The notes under the pieces are model-generated. The model saw only the letters and a list, made by a program, of their open reading frames with translations. It was not told where the DNA came from and searched no databases. This document shows, piece after piece, positions 43,462-50,868 of a stretch of 64,000 nt of DNA (position 1 is the stretch's first letter; each line of letters starts with the position of its first letter). Position numbers and translations under genes: made by a program. The stretch is from Streptosporangium nondiastaticum (lineage in GTDB: Bacteria > Actinomycetota > Actinomycetes > Streptomycetales > Streptomycetaceae). The DNA lies in NCBI RefSeq assembly GCF_003011965.1, contig NZ_PXWG01000018.1, forward strand, positions 16,052-80,051, written 5' to 3'.

Positions 43462-43974
43462 ATGAACAGCACGCAGCCGCCCGCCGCCCCCGCCGCGCCC
43501 CTCCTCGTCCGCTCCGCCGAGGCCACCGTCCTCAGCGACGCCCCCGGCTCCCTGATCACCCTGCTCGCGGATTCGGACGCCACCGGCGGCGCGTTCACGA
43601 CCAACCGCGCCACGCTCGCCGAGGGCACGGCAGGTGCCCCGGCCCACTTCCACACCCGTGCCACGGAGTTCTTCCTGGTCCTCGACGGCGCGCTGGAGGT
43701 GCTGGTCGGGGAGGACGTCCTCACCCTGCACAAGAACGACTTCCTCGCCGTACCGCCGGGCACGCCGCACGCGTTCGCCCCCGCGGCCGGTCACTCGGCC
43801 GACGCCCTGGTCGTCTTCACGCCGGGCATGGCCCGCTTCGACTACTACCGCCTGCTGGACCGTGTGGCGCGGGGCGAGGCGAGCGTCGAGGAGATCAAGG
43901 AGTCGTCGGAGCGGTTCGACAACCACTACGTGGACAGCCCGGCCTGGCGCGCGGCCCGCGCGGCCGCCGCGTAA
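43462..43974 (+). CDS. Cupin-domain protein
   Basis: A 170-residue cupin with metal-binding residues in HFHTRATEFFLVLDG (His, His, Glu) and PPGTPHAF (His). A helical C-terminal extension follows (VEEIKESSERFDNHYVDSPAWRAAR). Small cupins of this type include dioxygenases and isomerases. The ATG has no ribosome site; TAGGTT lies 9 bases before it, so the transcript may be leaderless. The upstream region carries 14-15-bp degenerate repeats of GGCCCACGAAC (43329-43401). Confidence 0.82.
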   Translation: MNSTQPPAAPAAPLLVRSAEATVLSDAPGSLITLLADSDATGGAFTTNRATLAEGTAGAPAHFHTRATEFFLVLDGALEVLVGEDVLTLHKNDFLAVPPGTPHAFAPAAGHSADALVVFTPGMARFDYYRLLDRVARGEASVEEIKESSERFDNHYVDSPAWRAARAAAA

Positions 43975-44091
43975 CACCTTTGCTGCACCCGTCCCCACCC
44001 CCCGCCTCGAACGCCCGGCCTGTCGCACAGAGGTGTTACCGTCGCAGCGATCTGAAGAGATCACATCAAGCAAGGGACGGGGGTCCACGGC

Positions 44092-45924
44092 GTGGCAGGC
44101 GCGCGCGAAGTGGGACGCAAGCACGAGAGCGGCGGACCCAAGGGCGAGGTCGCCCTGGCCAAGGGCGCAGGCGTACTCATCGCCGTCGTCGTCAGCTGGC
44201 ACCTGGCGGTGTGGGCCACGGCCGACCACATGGCCCTCGGCAACGTCCTGGCCACGGTCGGCGCCCTCGTGAAGCACAAGCCCCTCGCCGGCCTCGGCGA
44301 CGGCATCGAGCCGGCGTCCGCCCCCGTCACCGTGGCCGTCTGGCTGGGCATCCTGCTCGGCCCGATCGTGCTGGTCGTGCTGGCCGTACGCGCCCGGCAC
44401 CGCCGTACGCGCGGCGCGGGCGGCGAGGGCCTCGCCTCCGCGACCGAAGCCCGCGACATGCTCGGCGAGAAGCGCGCCCGCGCCGCCGCCAAGATGACGC
44501 GCGCGACGTCGTTCACCGACAAGGACGGCCACTACGACGCCAAGGCCGCCGCGCGCGCGGAGCTCCGCGAGGTCGGCTGGATGCTCGGCACACAGGTCGG
44601 CAGCGGACAGCCGCTGGTGGCCACGCCGGAGGACTCGGTCGCGGTCATCGCCCCGTCCGGCGGCGGCAAGTCCCGCAACGTCGTCATCCCCGCCTGCCTC
44701 GACGCGCCCGGGCCGCTCGTCGTCACCTCCACCCGCGCCGACGTCCTCGACGTCATCGCCGAACCGCGCTCGCGCCTCGGCCGGGTGTGGGTCTTCGACC
44801 CGCTCGACACGGTCGGCTGGCCGCACAAGATGGTGTGGGACCCGGTGGCCGGCTGCCAGGAGGGCGAGACCGCGACGTCGCGCGCCCTGTCGTTCTCCGT
44901 CGGCATGGGCGCGGACGACAGCTCCTCCAGCAACGGCAGCTTCTTCCAGCAGACGGCGTCGTCCGCACTGACCCGGCTCCTCCACGCCGCCGCGCTCGAA
45001 GGCAAGACCATCGAGCACGTCATGCGCTGGGCCACCAACCTGGAGAAGGCCAGCGAACCGCGGGCCATCCTCACCGACCACCCCAACGCCGAGCCCGGCT
45101 GGGACGTCCTGCTGCGGTCCGTGTCGACCGGCGCCGACGAGACCGTCGCCTCGACCCGGCAGACCCTCGCCGCCCAGATCGAGCCCCTCGCGCTGCGCAA
45201 GGTGCTGCGCTGCGTCACCCCGCAGGAGGGCGTGCCCACCTTCAGCCCGGACGCGTTCGTCGCCTCCCGCGACACCCTCGTCCTCATCAGTGACTCCAAC
45301 GCGTCGACGAACGTCTCGCCGCTGACGACGATGCTGCTCGGCGAGGTCGTCGACGCGGCGAAGCGGCGCGCCCCGCGCCTGCCGTCCGGCCGGTTGGACC
45401 CGTTCCTGCGCCTCGTCCTCGACGAGGTCGCGAACGTCGCCCCGCTGCCGAAGCTGCCGTCGCTGGCCTCCGACGCGCGCGGCTACGGCATCCACATCGT
45501 CTACGCGCTGCAGTCCCTCGCCCAGGCCGTGCTCCGGTGGGGCCAGCACGAGGCCGACACGCTGCTCGACAACGCGGCCGCGACGCTCGTCATGGGCGGC
45601 CTGAAGGACGTCGAGGCGCTGCGCCGCTTCTCCGAACTCGTCGGCGAGGCCGAGCTCGTGGAGATCTCGACGTCCCGCGACAGCCAGCGCCTCTTCGGCT
45701 ACGGCACCAACGAGGTCCAGCGCGAACGCCGCATCCTCCGCCCCGAGGAGATCCGCCAGCTGCCGCACGGCCGGGCGCTCCTGCTGTTCCGCGGCGCGCC
45801 CGGCGTCATCGCCGACCTGCTGCCGTGGGACCAGCGGCGGGACGGGGCCGCGCTGAAGGCGGCCGAGAACGCGACGCGGGCGTCGCGCATAGGCCCGCCG
45901 CCGGTGGAGATCCCGGGCGCGTAG
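44092..45924 (+). CDS. VirD4/TraG-type T4SS coupling ATPase
   Basis: A 610-residue membrane ATPase. Two N-terminal membrane helices (about 23-45 and 78-99) precede the motor domain: Walker A APSGGGKSR (Lys193) and Walker B LRLVLDEVANV (Asp444/Glu445). The C-terminal half contains a TraM-recognition-like segment (DARGYGIHIVYALQSLAQ, MGGLKDVEALRRFSELVGE). This is the substrate receptor of type IV secretion systems, which recruits DNA-protein complexes or effector proteins. It heads the locus; start GTG. The next gene follows after 14 bases. Confidence 0.92.
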   Translation: MAGAREVGRKHESGGPKGEVALAKGAGVLIAVVVSWHLAVWATADHMALGNVLATVGALVKHKPLAGLGDGIEPASAPVTVAVWLGILLGPIVLVVLAVRARHRRTRGAGGEGLASATEARDMLGEKRARAAAKMTRATSFTDKDGHYDAKAAARAELREVGWMLGTQVGSGQPLVATPEDSVAVIAPSGGGKSRNVVIPACLDAPGPLVVTSTRADVLDVIAEPRSRLGRVWVFDPLDTVGWPHKMVWDPVAGCQEGETATSRALSFSVGMGADDSSSSNGSFFQQTASSALTRLLHAAALEGKTIEHVMRWATNLEKASEPRAILTDHPNAEPGWDVLLRSVSTGADETVASTRQTLAAQIEPLALRKVLRCVTPQEGVPTFSPDAFVASRDTLVLISDSNASTNVSPLTTMLLGEVVDAAKRRAPRLPSGRLDPFLRLVLDEVANVAPLPKLPSLASDARGYGIHIVYALQSLAQAVLRWGQHEADTLLDNAAATLVMGGLKDVEALRRFSELVGEAELVEISTSRDSQRLFGYGTNEVQRERRILRPEEIRQLPHGRALLLFRGAPGVIADLLPWDQRRDGAALKAAENATRASRIGPPPVEIPGA

Positions 45925-45938
45925 GGGGAGGGAAAGCC

Positions 45939-47063
45939 GTGGAAGAACAGCTGCAGGAAGTACAGCTTCAGGAAGAACTGAAGTCTCTCCGGGAGGAACT
46001 GGAAGCCCTACGGGAGTGGCGCACCCAGTTCGAGACGGCGGTCAAGAACTTCGCGTCGGGGACGAAGGCGAACCAGGCCGAGGTCACGGAGGTCGTGGCA
46101 GAGGTCATCGACCGGCTGCACGCGGTGGAGGCGGCGACCGCGGCGCCCGCCGGCACTGGCGCGGCCGACGCCCACCAGCCGTGGTCGCTCCGCGCCACGG
46201 AGGAGGAGTGGCGCAAGCTCGCGGACTGGCTGGACTGGCTGGGCAAGCACTACGCGCCGCAGCTCCACCTGCGCATCTGGCCGTGCTGGCCCCTGCACGG
46301 CGGCGTCACCGAGGAACTGGCCGCCCTGCACGCGTCCTGGCGCGCGGCCACGGAGGCCGACGCCGACCCGTCGCGCGAGGGCAGCGACCTCGCGTACTGG
46401 CACCAGATGTGGCTGTGGCCGACGATCGAGCGCATCCGTCAGCACTACATGTTCAGCGAGTGCGAGGACGACCACTCGCCCGACCGCCCGGGCCGCCCGA
46501 CGGACACGGCGGCGCTCCAGCAGCGCATGGCCGAGGCGGAGGCCGAGCGGCGCCGCCTGGAACACGCCAAGTACGACTACTTCGTGAAGACGTCCCCGGA
46601 CGGCTACCCGGCGGACCGGCCGTCGAGCCTGTGGCGCTGCGCGGCCGGGCGGGACGAGGACTGGGAGTTCCTGTCGCTCCTGGACTGGCAGTGGCACCGG
46701 GCGGACGACACGGACGTCCGGACGCCGCCCCCGCGCACGGCCTTGCACGAGGTGACGGCCGACCGGGCCGAGGAACTGCAGGCGGACCGGCAGGGCTGGG
46801 TCCGCTACTGGGCCCGGTACGTGGACGAGCAGGAATGGCGCGCGGGCGAACAGCCGGTGTCGGTCGTCCGCCGGCGCCGCAGCCCCGAGCGCATCTACGA
46901 CGAGGCGTTCAAGACCTGGCACGAGTGGGGCCCGACCCAGGCCGTCTACGACTTCTTCGACGCCCGCCCGTCGAACCCGCCGCACCTGGTGGAGATCGAC
47001 GCGGCGGAAGCGGAACGACTGCTCGGCGAACTCCACGGCGCGAAGGGGGCGACGGAACTGTGA
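45939..47063 (+). CDS. Coiled-coil/DUF4913-like protein fused to cassette partner domain (module A)
   Basis: A 374-residue protein. Residues 1-45 form a coiled coil (QEELKSLREELEALREWRTQFE). About 70-165 resemble DUF4913, a domain seen in actinobacterial transfer loci (WLDWLGKHYAPQLHLRIWPCWPLHGGVTEEL). About 212-374 form a domain that recurs as free-standing proteins in modules B and C: YDYFVKTSPDGYPADRPSSLWR, EFLSLLDWQWH, VVRRRRSPERI and a closing LLGELHGAKGATEL. Start GTG 45939 has a GGGGGAGGG site. Its stop overlaps the GTG of the next gene. It may tether the partner domain to the coupling ATPase. Confidence 0.75.
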   Translation: MEEQLQEVQLQEELKSLREELEALREWRTQFETAVKNFASGTKANQAEVTEVVAEVIDRLHAVEAATAAPAGTGAADAHQPWSLRATEEEWRKLADWLDWLGKHYAPQLHLRIWPCWPLHGGVTEELAALHASWRAATEADADPSREGSDLAYWHQMWLWPTIERIRQHYMFSECEDDHSPDRPGRPTDTAALQQRMAEAEAERRRLEHAKYDYFVKTSPDGYPADRPSSLWRCAAGRDEDWEFLSLLDWQWHRADDTDVRTPPPRTALHEVTADRAEELQADRQGWVRYWARYVDEQEWRAGEQPVSVVRRRRSPERIYDEAFKTWHEWGPTQAVYDFFDARPSNPPHLVEIDAAEAERLLGELHGAKGATEL

Positions 47064-47734
47064 CGGCGAAGAAGCCCGTAGCGGCCTGGAAGGACGACTC
47101 GACGGCCCCCGGCCGCCGCGCAGAACTGACCGCGGACCAGAACCAGGCGGTCACGGACCGCTGGGAGGCGGCCCGGGCGGCCCACAAGGATCTGGACGCG
47201 GCTGTGGAGGCCGTCGAGGAGGCGCTGCGCGACACCCACGGCGCGAAGCTGGAAGGCAAACAGCACCGCCTGATGGGCCTCAAGGCCTTCCGCCGCAAGG
47301 TCGCCTTGCAGGCGGAGGAGCACGTCCCGCTGGAGGCGATCCTCCGCACGGTCCGCGACCTGAACCGCTACACCCTGACCTTCGCCCCGAACACCTACAC
47401 CGAAGGCGTCCGCCACACGTACGCCCTCCTCCACGAACGCGGCTACGCCATCGTCCCCGGCTCGGAACAGAACACCTGGGAGGACCCGGTGTACAAGGGC
47501 TTCCGCGCGGTGTGGCAGCACCCGGACGGCACGGCGCGATTCGAAATCGCGTTTCACACGCCCGACAGTTATCGGGTGAAGGCGGAGAATCACCTTCTCT
47601 ACGATCTGTACCGCGGAAACCACCTCCTCCCGCTGGGTGCGGAGACGGATCCGATGGCCGAGAGCCACGAGGACGCCGCGAAAATCATCCAGCATCAGCG
47701 GTACGGCGAGATTCCTGCGAAGGGAAGCAATTGA
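47060..47734 (+). CDS. RelA/SpoT-like fold protein, module A (probably degenerate)
   Basis: A 224-residue protein, coupled by GTGA to the preceding gene. It shares DLNRYTLTF (100-108), NTWEDPVYKG (138-147), FEIAFHTPDS (161-170) and ENHLLYDL with modules B and C. These blocks align with RelA/SpoT synthetase motifs (the Mg-binding Asp region and the EVQIRT-like Glu). However, the basic nucleotide-binding segment GLEYSLKDxDSFRRK of B and C reads GKQHRLMGLKAFRRK here, so a Lys and Ser are changed. It also lacks the long C-terminal tail. It may be a regulatory or inactive member. Confidence 0.65.
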   Translation: MTAKKPVAAWKDDSTAPGRRAELTADQNQAVTDRWEAARAAHKDLDAAVEAVEEALRDTHGAKLEGKQHRLMGLKAFRRKVALQAEEHVPLEAILRTVRDLNRYTLTFAPNTYTEGVRHTYALLHERGYAIVPGSEQNTWEDPVYKGFRAVWQHPDGTARFEIAFHTPDSYRVKAENHLLYDLYRGNHLLPLGAETDPMAESHEDAAKIIQHQRYGEIPAKGSN

Positions 47735-48228
47735 TGAGTGAGCAGTACGAATACTTCGTGAAGGCGGCCCCGCCCTACACGGAGGACCGTCCGTCCAGCC
47801 TCTGGCGGCGAGTGGGAGATGATTGGGAATACCTTTCGCTGTTCGACTGGACGTGGCACAGCGTCCAGGAAACAGTGAGCAAGCGTGTGCCTCAGGCTCA
47901 GGTCCTTTTCCCGGTCACGGTGGAACGTGCGGCGCAGCTTGAGTCCGACCGGCAGGTTTTGGTGCGTTACTGGGCGCTGTATGTGGATGAACAGGACTTC
48001 AGGGAGGGTGAGTCTCCCACGACGGTTGTCCGGCGTCGCCGCAGCCCGGAGCGGGGACTGGACGAGTCGTACCGGGGGTCTAAGGGCTTTTGGGGGCCCA
48101 CGCAGGCGATTGAGGAATCCCGTGACCTCCGGACGTCCAACCCGCCTTATCTGGTCGAGCTGACCGCGGATGACGCAGAGGCCCTGCTGCAGGAGCTGTT
48201 CGGAGTCACGGGGGTCACGGAGCTGTGA
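47734..48228 (+). CDS. Cassette partner protein, module B
   Basis: A 164-residue protein (MSEQYEYFVKAAPPYTEDRPSSLWRR, WEYLSLFDWTWH, RYWALYVDEQDF, TTVVRRRRSPERG, ELTADDAEALLQELFGVTGVTEL), homologous along its length to the C-terminal domain of the 45939 gene product and to the 49213 product. No signal or membrane segment. The ATG overlaps the stop of the preceding gene by one base, and the following gene overlaps its stop by GTGA. Codon use is less GC-biased than in module A, suggesting a later arrival. It may be an immunity- or chaperone-like partner. Confidence 0.7.
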   Translation: MSEQYEYFVKAAPPYTEDRPSSLWRRVGDDWEYLSLFDWTWHSVQETVSKRVPQAQVLFPVTVERAAQLESDRQVLVRYWALYVDEQDFREGESPTTVVRRRRSPERGLDESYRGSKGFWGPTQAIEESRDLRTSNPPYLVELTADDAEALLQELFGVTGVTEL

Positions 48229-49181
48229 GCGAGACCACGGGGGCGTGGGAGGGCGAGGATTACAGTCTCACCCCTGAGCAGAACCGTGTTATCACCGAGC
48301 GGTGGAAGCGTGCCGAAGCGGCGCGTGAAGGCATGGACGCCATGATGAAGGGCATCCAGCAGGAGACGGCCCAGTCGCACGGCAGCAAGCTCGAGGGTCT
48401 GGAGTACTCGCTCAAGGACGTGGACTCGTTCCGCCGGAAGGCCGCCTCAGCGGCGGAGGATAAAGGGTTTCCGGTCGAGAAGACCGCGCAGTCCATCCAC
48501 GACCTGAATCGCTACACGCTGACGTTCGAGCCCGGTGCGTACACGGAAGGCGTGGATCGCACTTATGAGCGACTCCGTGAGGCGGGTTACGAGCCGATAT
48601 CGGAGAAGAACACCTGGGAAGACCCGGTTTACAAGGGGGTCAATACCTCCTGGCAGCACACGCAGTCCGAGGAGAAGTTCGAGCTCCAGTTCCACACTCC
48701 GGACAGCTTCAAAGCCAAGATGGAGAACCATGAGTTGTATGAATTGTCCCGAGGTAAGGAGCTGGAGAATCTTAGTCAGGGCGACGACGACCTCAAGGAG
48801 TCCTATAGGAACGCTGCGAACCTGTTGCAGAACGAGCGGTACAAGAATGTCGAGATTCCTCCGGGTCAGGAGAGGATCGGAGAGCGCCTGATCCGGGACA
48901 CCCTCGACCCCGACGTGCCCTCGGAAGACGTGGAGCTGATCCGCCGAAAGGAAGCGGAGAAGCGTGCCGAGAACCTCGCGAAGGCCCAGGCCAAGGCCGA
49001 AGCCAAGAAGCAGGCCGAGCAGGCATCCCTCGGGCTCGACGGACCCGCCCAGTCCACCTCCCAAGGCCTACGCAATCACTTGGCCGCGCCCGCCGCGCAA
49101 GCCCCCCGGATGAGGCCCGACGTGCCCAGCATCGACCCCGTTCCGCGGCAGTCCCGCAGCCGGGGTCCGTCGCTGACGTAG
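48225..49181 (+). CDS. RelA/SpoT-like fold protein, module B
   Basis: A 318-residue protein. The nucleotide-binding-type segment GLEYSLKDVDSFRRK (58-72), DLNRYTLTF (93-101), NTWEDPVYKG (129-138), FELQFHTPDS (152-161) and ENHELYEL (167-174) follow the order of RelA/SpoT synthetase motifs, including the Asp and Glu expected to hold Mg. The C-terminal half adds IPPGQERIGERLIR, a charged Lys/Glu/Ala helix (about 240-265) and a tail ending RQSRSRGPSLT. The fold suggests nucleotide 3'-pyrophosphate transfer; activity is unproven. Confidence 0.65.
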   Translation: MSETTGAWEGEDYSLTPEQNRVITERWKRAEAAREGMDAMMKGIQQETAQSHGSKLEGLEYSLKDVDSFRRKAASAAEDKGFPVEKTAQSIHDLNRYTLTFEPGAYTEGVDRTYERLREAGYEPISEKNTWEDPVYKGVNTSWQHTQSEEKFELQFHTPDSFKAKMENHELYELSRGKELENLSQGDDDLKESYRNAANLLQNERYKNVEIPPGQERIGERLIRDTLDPDVPSEDVELIRRKEAEKRAENLAKAQAKAEAKKQAEQASLGLDGPAQSTSQGLRNHLAAPAAQAPRMRPDVPSIDPVPRQSRSRGPSLT

Positions 49182-49212
49182 CGGACCTCTCCTGAAGCAA
49201 GGAAAGCAAATG

Positions 49213-49707
49213 ATGAGTGAGCAGCAGTACGCATACTTCGCCGAGGTGCCGCAGGGCTACACGGTGGACCGGCCCGACGGTCTGTGGCGGCGTGCCGGTG
49301 ACACGTGGGAGTACCTGTCCCTCCTTGACTGGCAGTGGCACGATGTCAAGGCGACGAACGTGCAGACTCCGCCCGCCCCCGAGGTGCTGCATGCCGTCTC
49401 CGAGGAGCACGCGGCCGCGCTGGCAGCCGACCGGCAGGGCTGGGTTCAGTACTGGGCCCACTATTCGAGCCGTCGTGCCTGGGACGACGGGCGTGCGCCG
49501 ACCACCGTGGTCAGGCGTCGCCGCAGTCCGGAGAACATCCGTGACGAGTCGTTCAACAGCGAGTCCCAATGGGGCCCGACCATGGCCGCCTTCTACGCGT
49601 TCGACGGCCGGTCGTCCACGTCGCCGCACCTGGTCGAGCTCACGGCCGGCGAAGCCGAGCAGCTTCTGCAGGAGATCTTCGGTGTCACGGGAGCCACGGA
49701 ACTGTGA
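49213..49707 (+). CDS. Cassette partner protein, module C
   Basis: A 164-residue homologue of the module B partner (MSEQQYAYFAEVPQGYTVDRPDGLWRR, WEYLSLLDWQWH, QYWAHYSSRRAW, TTVVRRRRSPENI, ELTAGEAEQLLQEIFGVTGATEL). Two adjacent ATG codons exist; the second (49213) matches the paralogue start and sits six bases after GGAAAG. The next gene overlaps its stop (GTGA). The partner is always encoded immediately before its RelA/SpoT-like mate, in all three modules. Confidence 0.7.
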   Translation: MSEQQYAYFAEVPQGYTVDRPDGLWRRAGDTWEYLSLLDWQWHDVKATNVQTPPAPEVLHAVSEEHAAALAADRQGWVQYWAHYSSRRAWDDGRAPTTVVRRRRSPENIRDESFNSESQWGPTMAAFYAFDGRSSTSPHLVELTAGEAEQLLQEIFGVTGATEL

Positions 49708-50681
49708 GCAGTGAAGTGGGGGCCTGGCAGGGGAGCAAGGAAGCGGAGGAAGACCATCTGACGCTGACCGAGGACGAGAACCGGATCATCACGAACCGGT
49801 GGGAGCAGGCCAAGGCGGCGCGGGAGCACCTCGACGGCGTCGTGAAGGGGATCCAGCAGAAGACCGCCGAGAGCCACGGCAGTCAGGTGGTCGGGCTCGA
49901 GTACTCCCTGAAGGGGCTCGACTCCTTCCGCCGCAAGGCCGCTGTGGCACGCAAGGCCGACAACGTGAGTGCCGAGGAAACGGCTGAATACGTCGACGAC
50001 CTGAATCGCTACACGCTGACCTTCGAGACGGATAAATACGCCGAAGGCGTGAAGGAGTCGTACGCCGAACTGCGCGAGCAGGGGTACGAGCCGGTCTACG
50101 AGACGAACACCTGGGACGACCCGGTCTACAAGGGGCTGAACACTTCCTGGCGGCACTCGGAGACGAAGGAACACTTCGAGCTGCAGTTTCACACTCCGGA
50201 GAGCTTTCAGGCGAAGTCGGAGAACCATGAGCTGTACGAGCTGACGCGTTCGGGGAAGTTCAAGGAGCTCGCCGGGAAGGACGAGGGCCTGGCGAAGCAG
50301 TACAAGCAGGCCGCGGATCTGCTCCAGAGCGAGCGCAACAAAATCATCCGCATCCCGCCCGGTCAGGAGCAGTTCGGCGAGCGGGTTATCCGGGCCGAGC
50401 TCAATCCGGGCGTCAGCAGGGAAGCCGTCGAGGTCGTCCAGGGGAAGGAAGCCGGGCTCAAAGCGAAGCATGCGGCTGAAGCCGCGGCGCGGGCGCAATC
50501 GCAGGCGCAAGAGGCTCGATCCGTCCTCGACATGGACGGCCCGGCACGGGACGAACCCCGGGAGCTCCGCAACAAGTTGGCTACAAAAACGGTTCTGCGG
50601 CAGGGCCGGCAGGAGCCCGCGGCGGTGCCTGCCGAGCCGCTGCAGGCGCAATCCCGCGGCCGCGGTCCGTCGCTGGCGTGA
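49704..50681 (+). CDS. RelA/SpoT-like fold protein, module C
   Basis: A 325-residue homologue of the module B protein with all motif blocks intact: GLEYSLKGLDSFRRK (64-78), DLNRYTLTF (99-107), NTWDDPVYKG (135-144), FELQFHTPES (158-167), ENHELYEL (173-180). The C-terminal part keeps IPPGQEQFGERVIR, an Ala/Gln-rich helix and a tail ending QSRGRGPSLA, almost the same end as module B. A shared arginine-containing C-terminal tail is what a type IV secretion signal might look like. No signal peptide. It ends the first part of the locus; a new promoter follows. Confidence 0.65.
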   Translation: MSSEVGAWQGSKEAEEDHLTLTEDENRIITNRWEQAKAAREHLDGVVKGIQQKTAESHGSQVVGLEYSLKGLDSFRRKAAVARKADNVSAEETAEYVDDLNRYTLTFETDKYAEGVKESYAELREQGYEPVYETNTWDDPVYKGLNTSWRHSETKEHFELQFHTPESFQAKSENHELYELTRSGKFKELAGKDEGLAKQYKQAADLLQSERNKIIRIPPGQEQFGERVIRAELNPGVSREAVEVVQGKEAGLKAKHAAEAAARAQSQAQEARSVLDMDGPARDEPRELRNKLATKTVLRQGRQEPAAVPAEPLQAQSRGRGPSLA

Positions 50682-50799
50682 GCCAAGCCACGCGGCCGCT
50701 GAGGCGTCGCGCGGAAGCGCCCGCCTTGTCGGGAAATTAAGGACGCTACGTCGATCAAGATCGTTCATATCCGAACGGAAACTGTTCGTCCGAAGTAAT

Positions 50800-50828
50800 T
50801 TGACGATCAGTAATGGCCGACGTACTGT
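50800..50828 (+). promoter_or_regulatory. Sigma-HrdB-like promoter for the secretion-channel genes
   Basis: TTGACG (50800-50805), 17-bp spacer, TACTGT (50823-50828), in an AT-richer stretch of the only sizeable gap (187 bases) within the locus. The predicted leader to the TTG start at 50869 is about 35 bases. Confidence 0.6.
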
Positions 50829-50868
50829 CCTGCCACTCAGGCCTAGCACGGGGGAAGGGTCACCAGGG

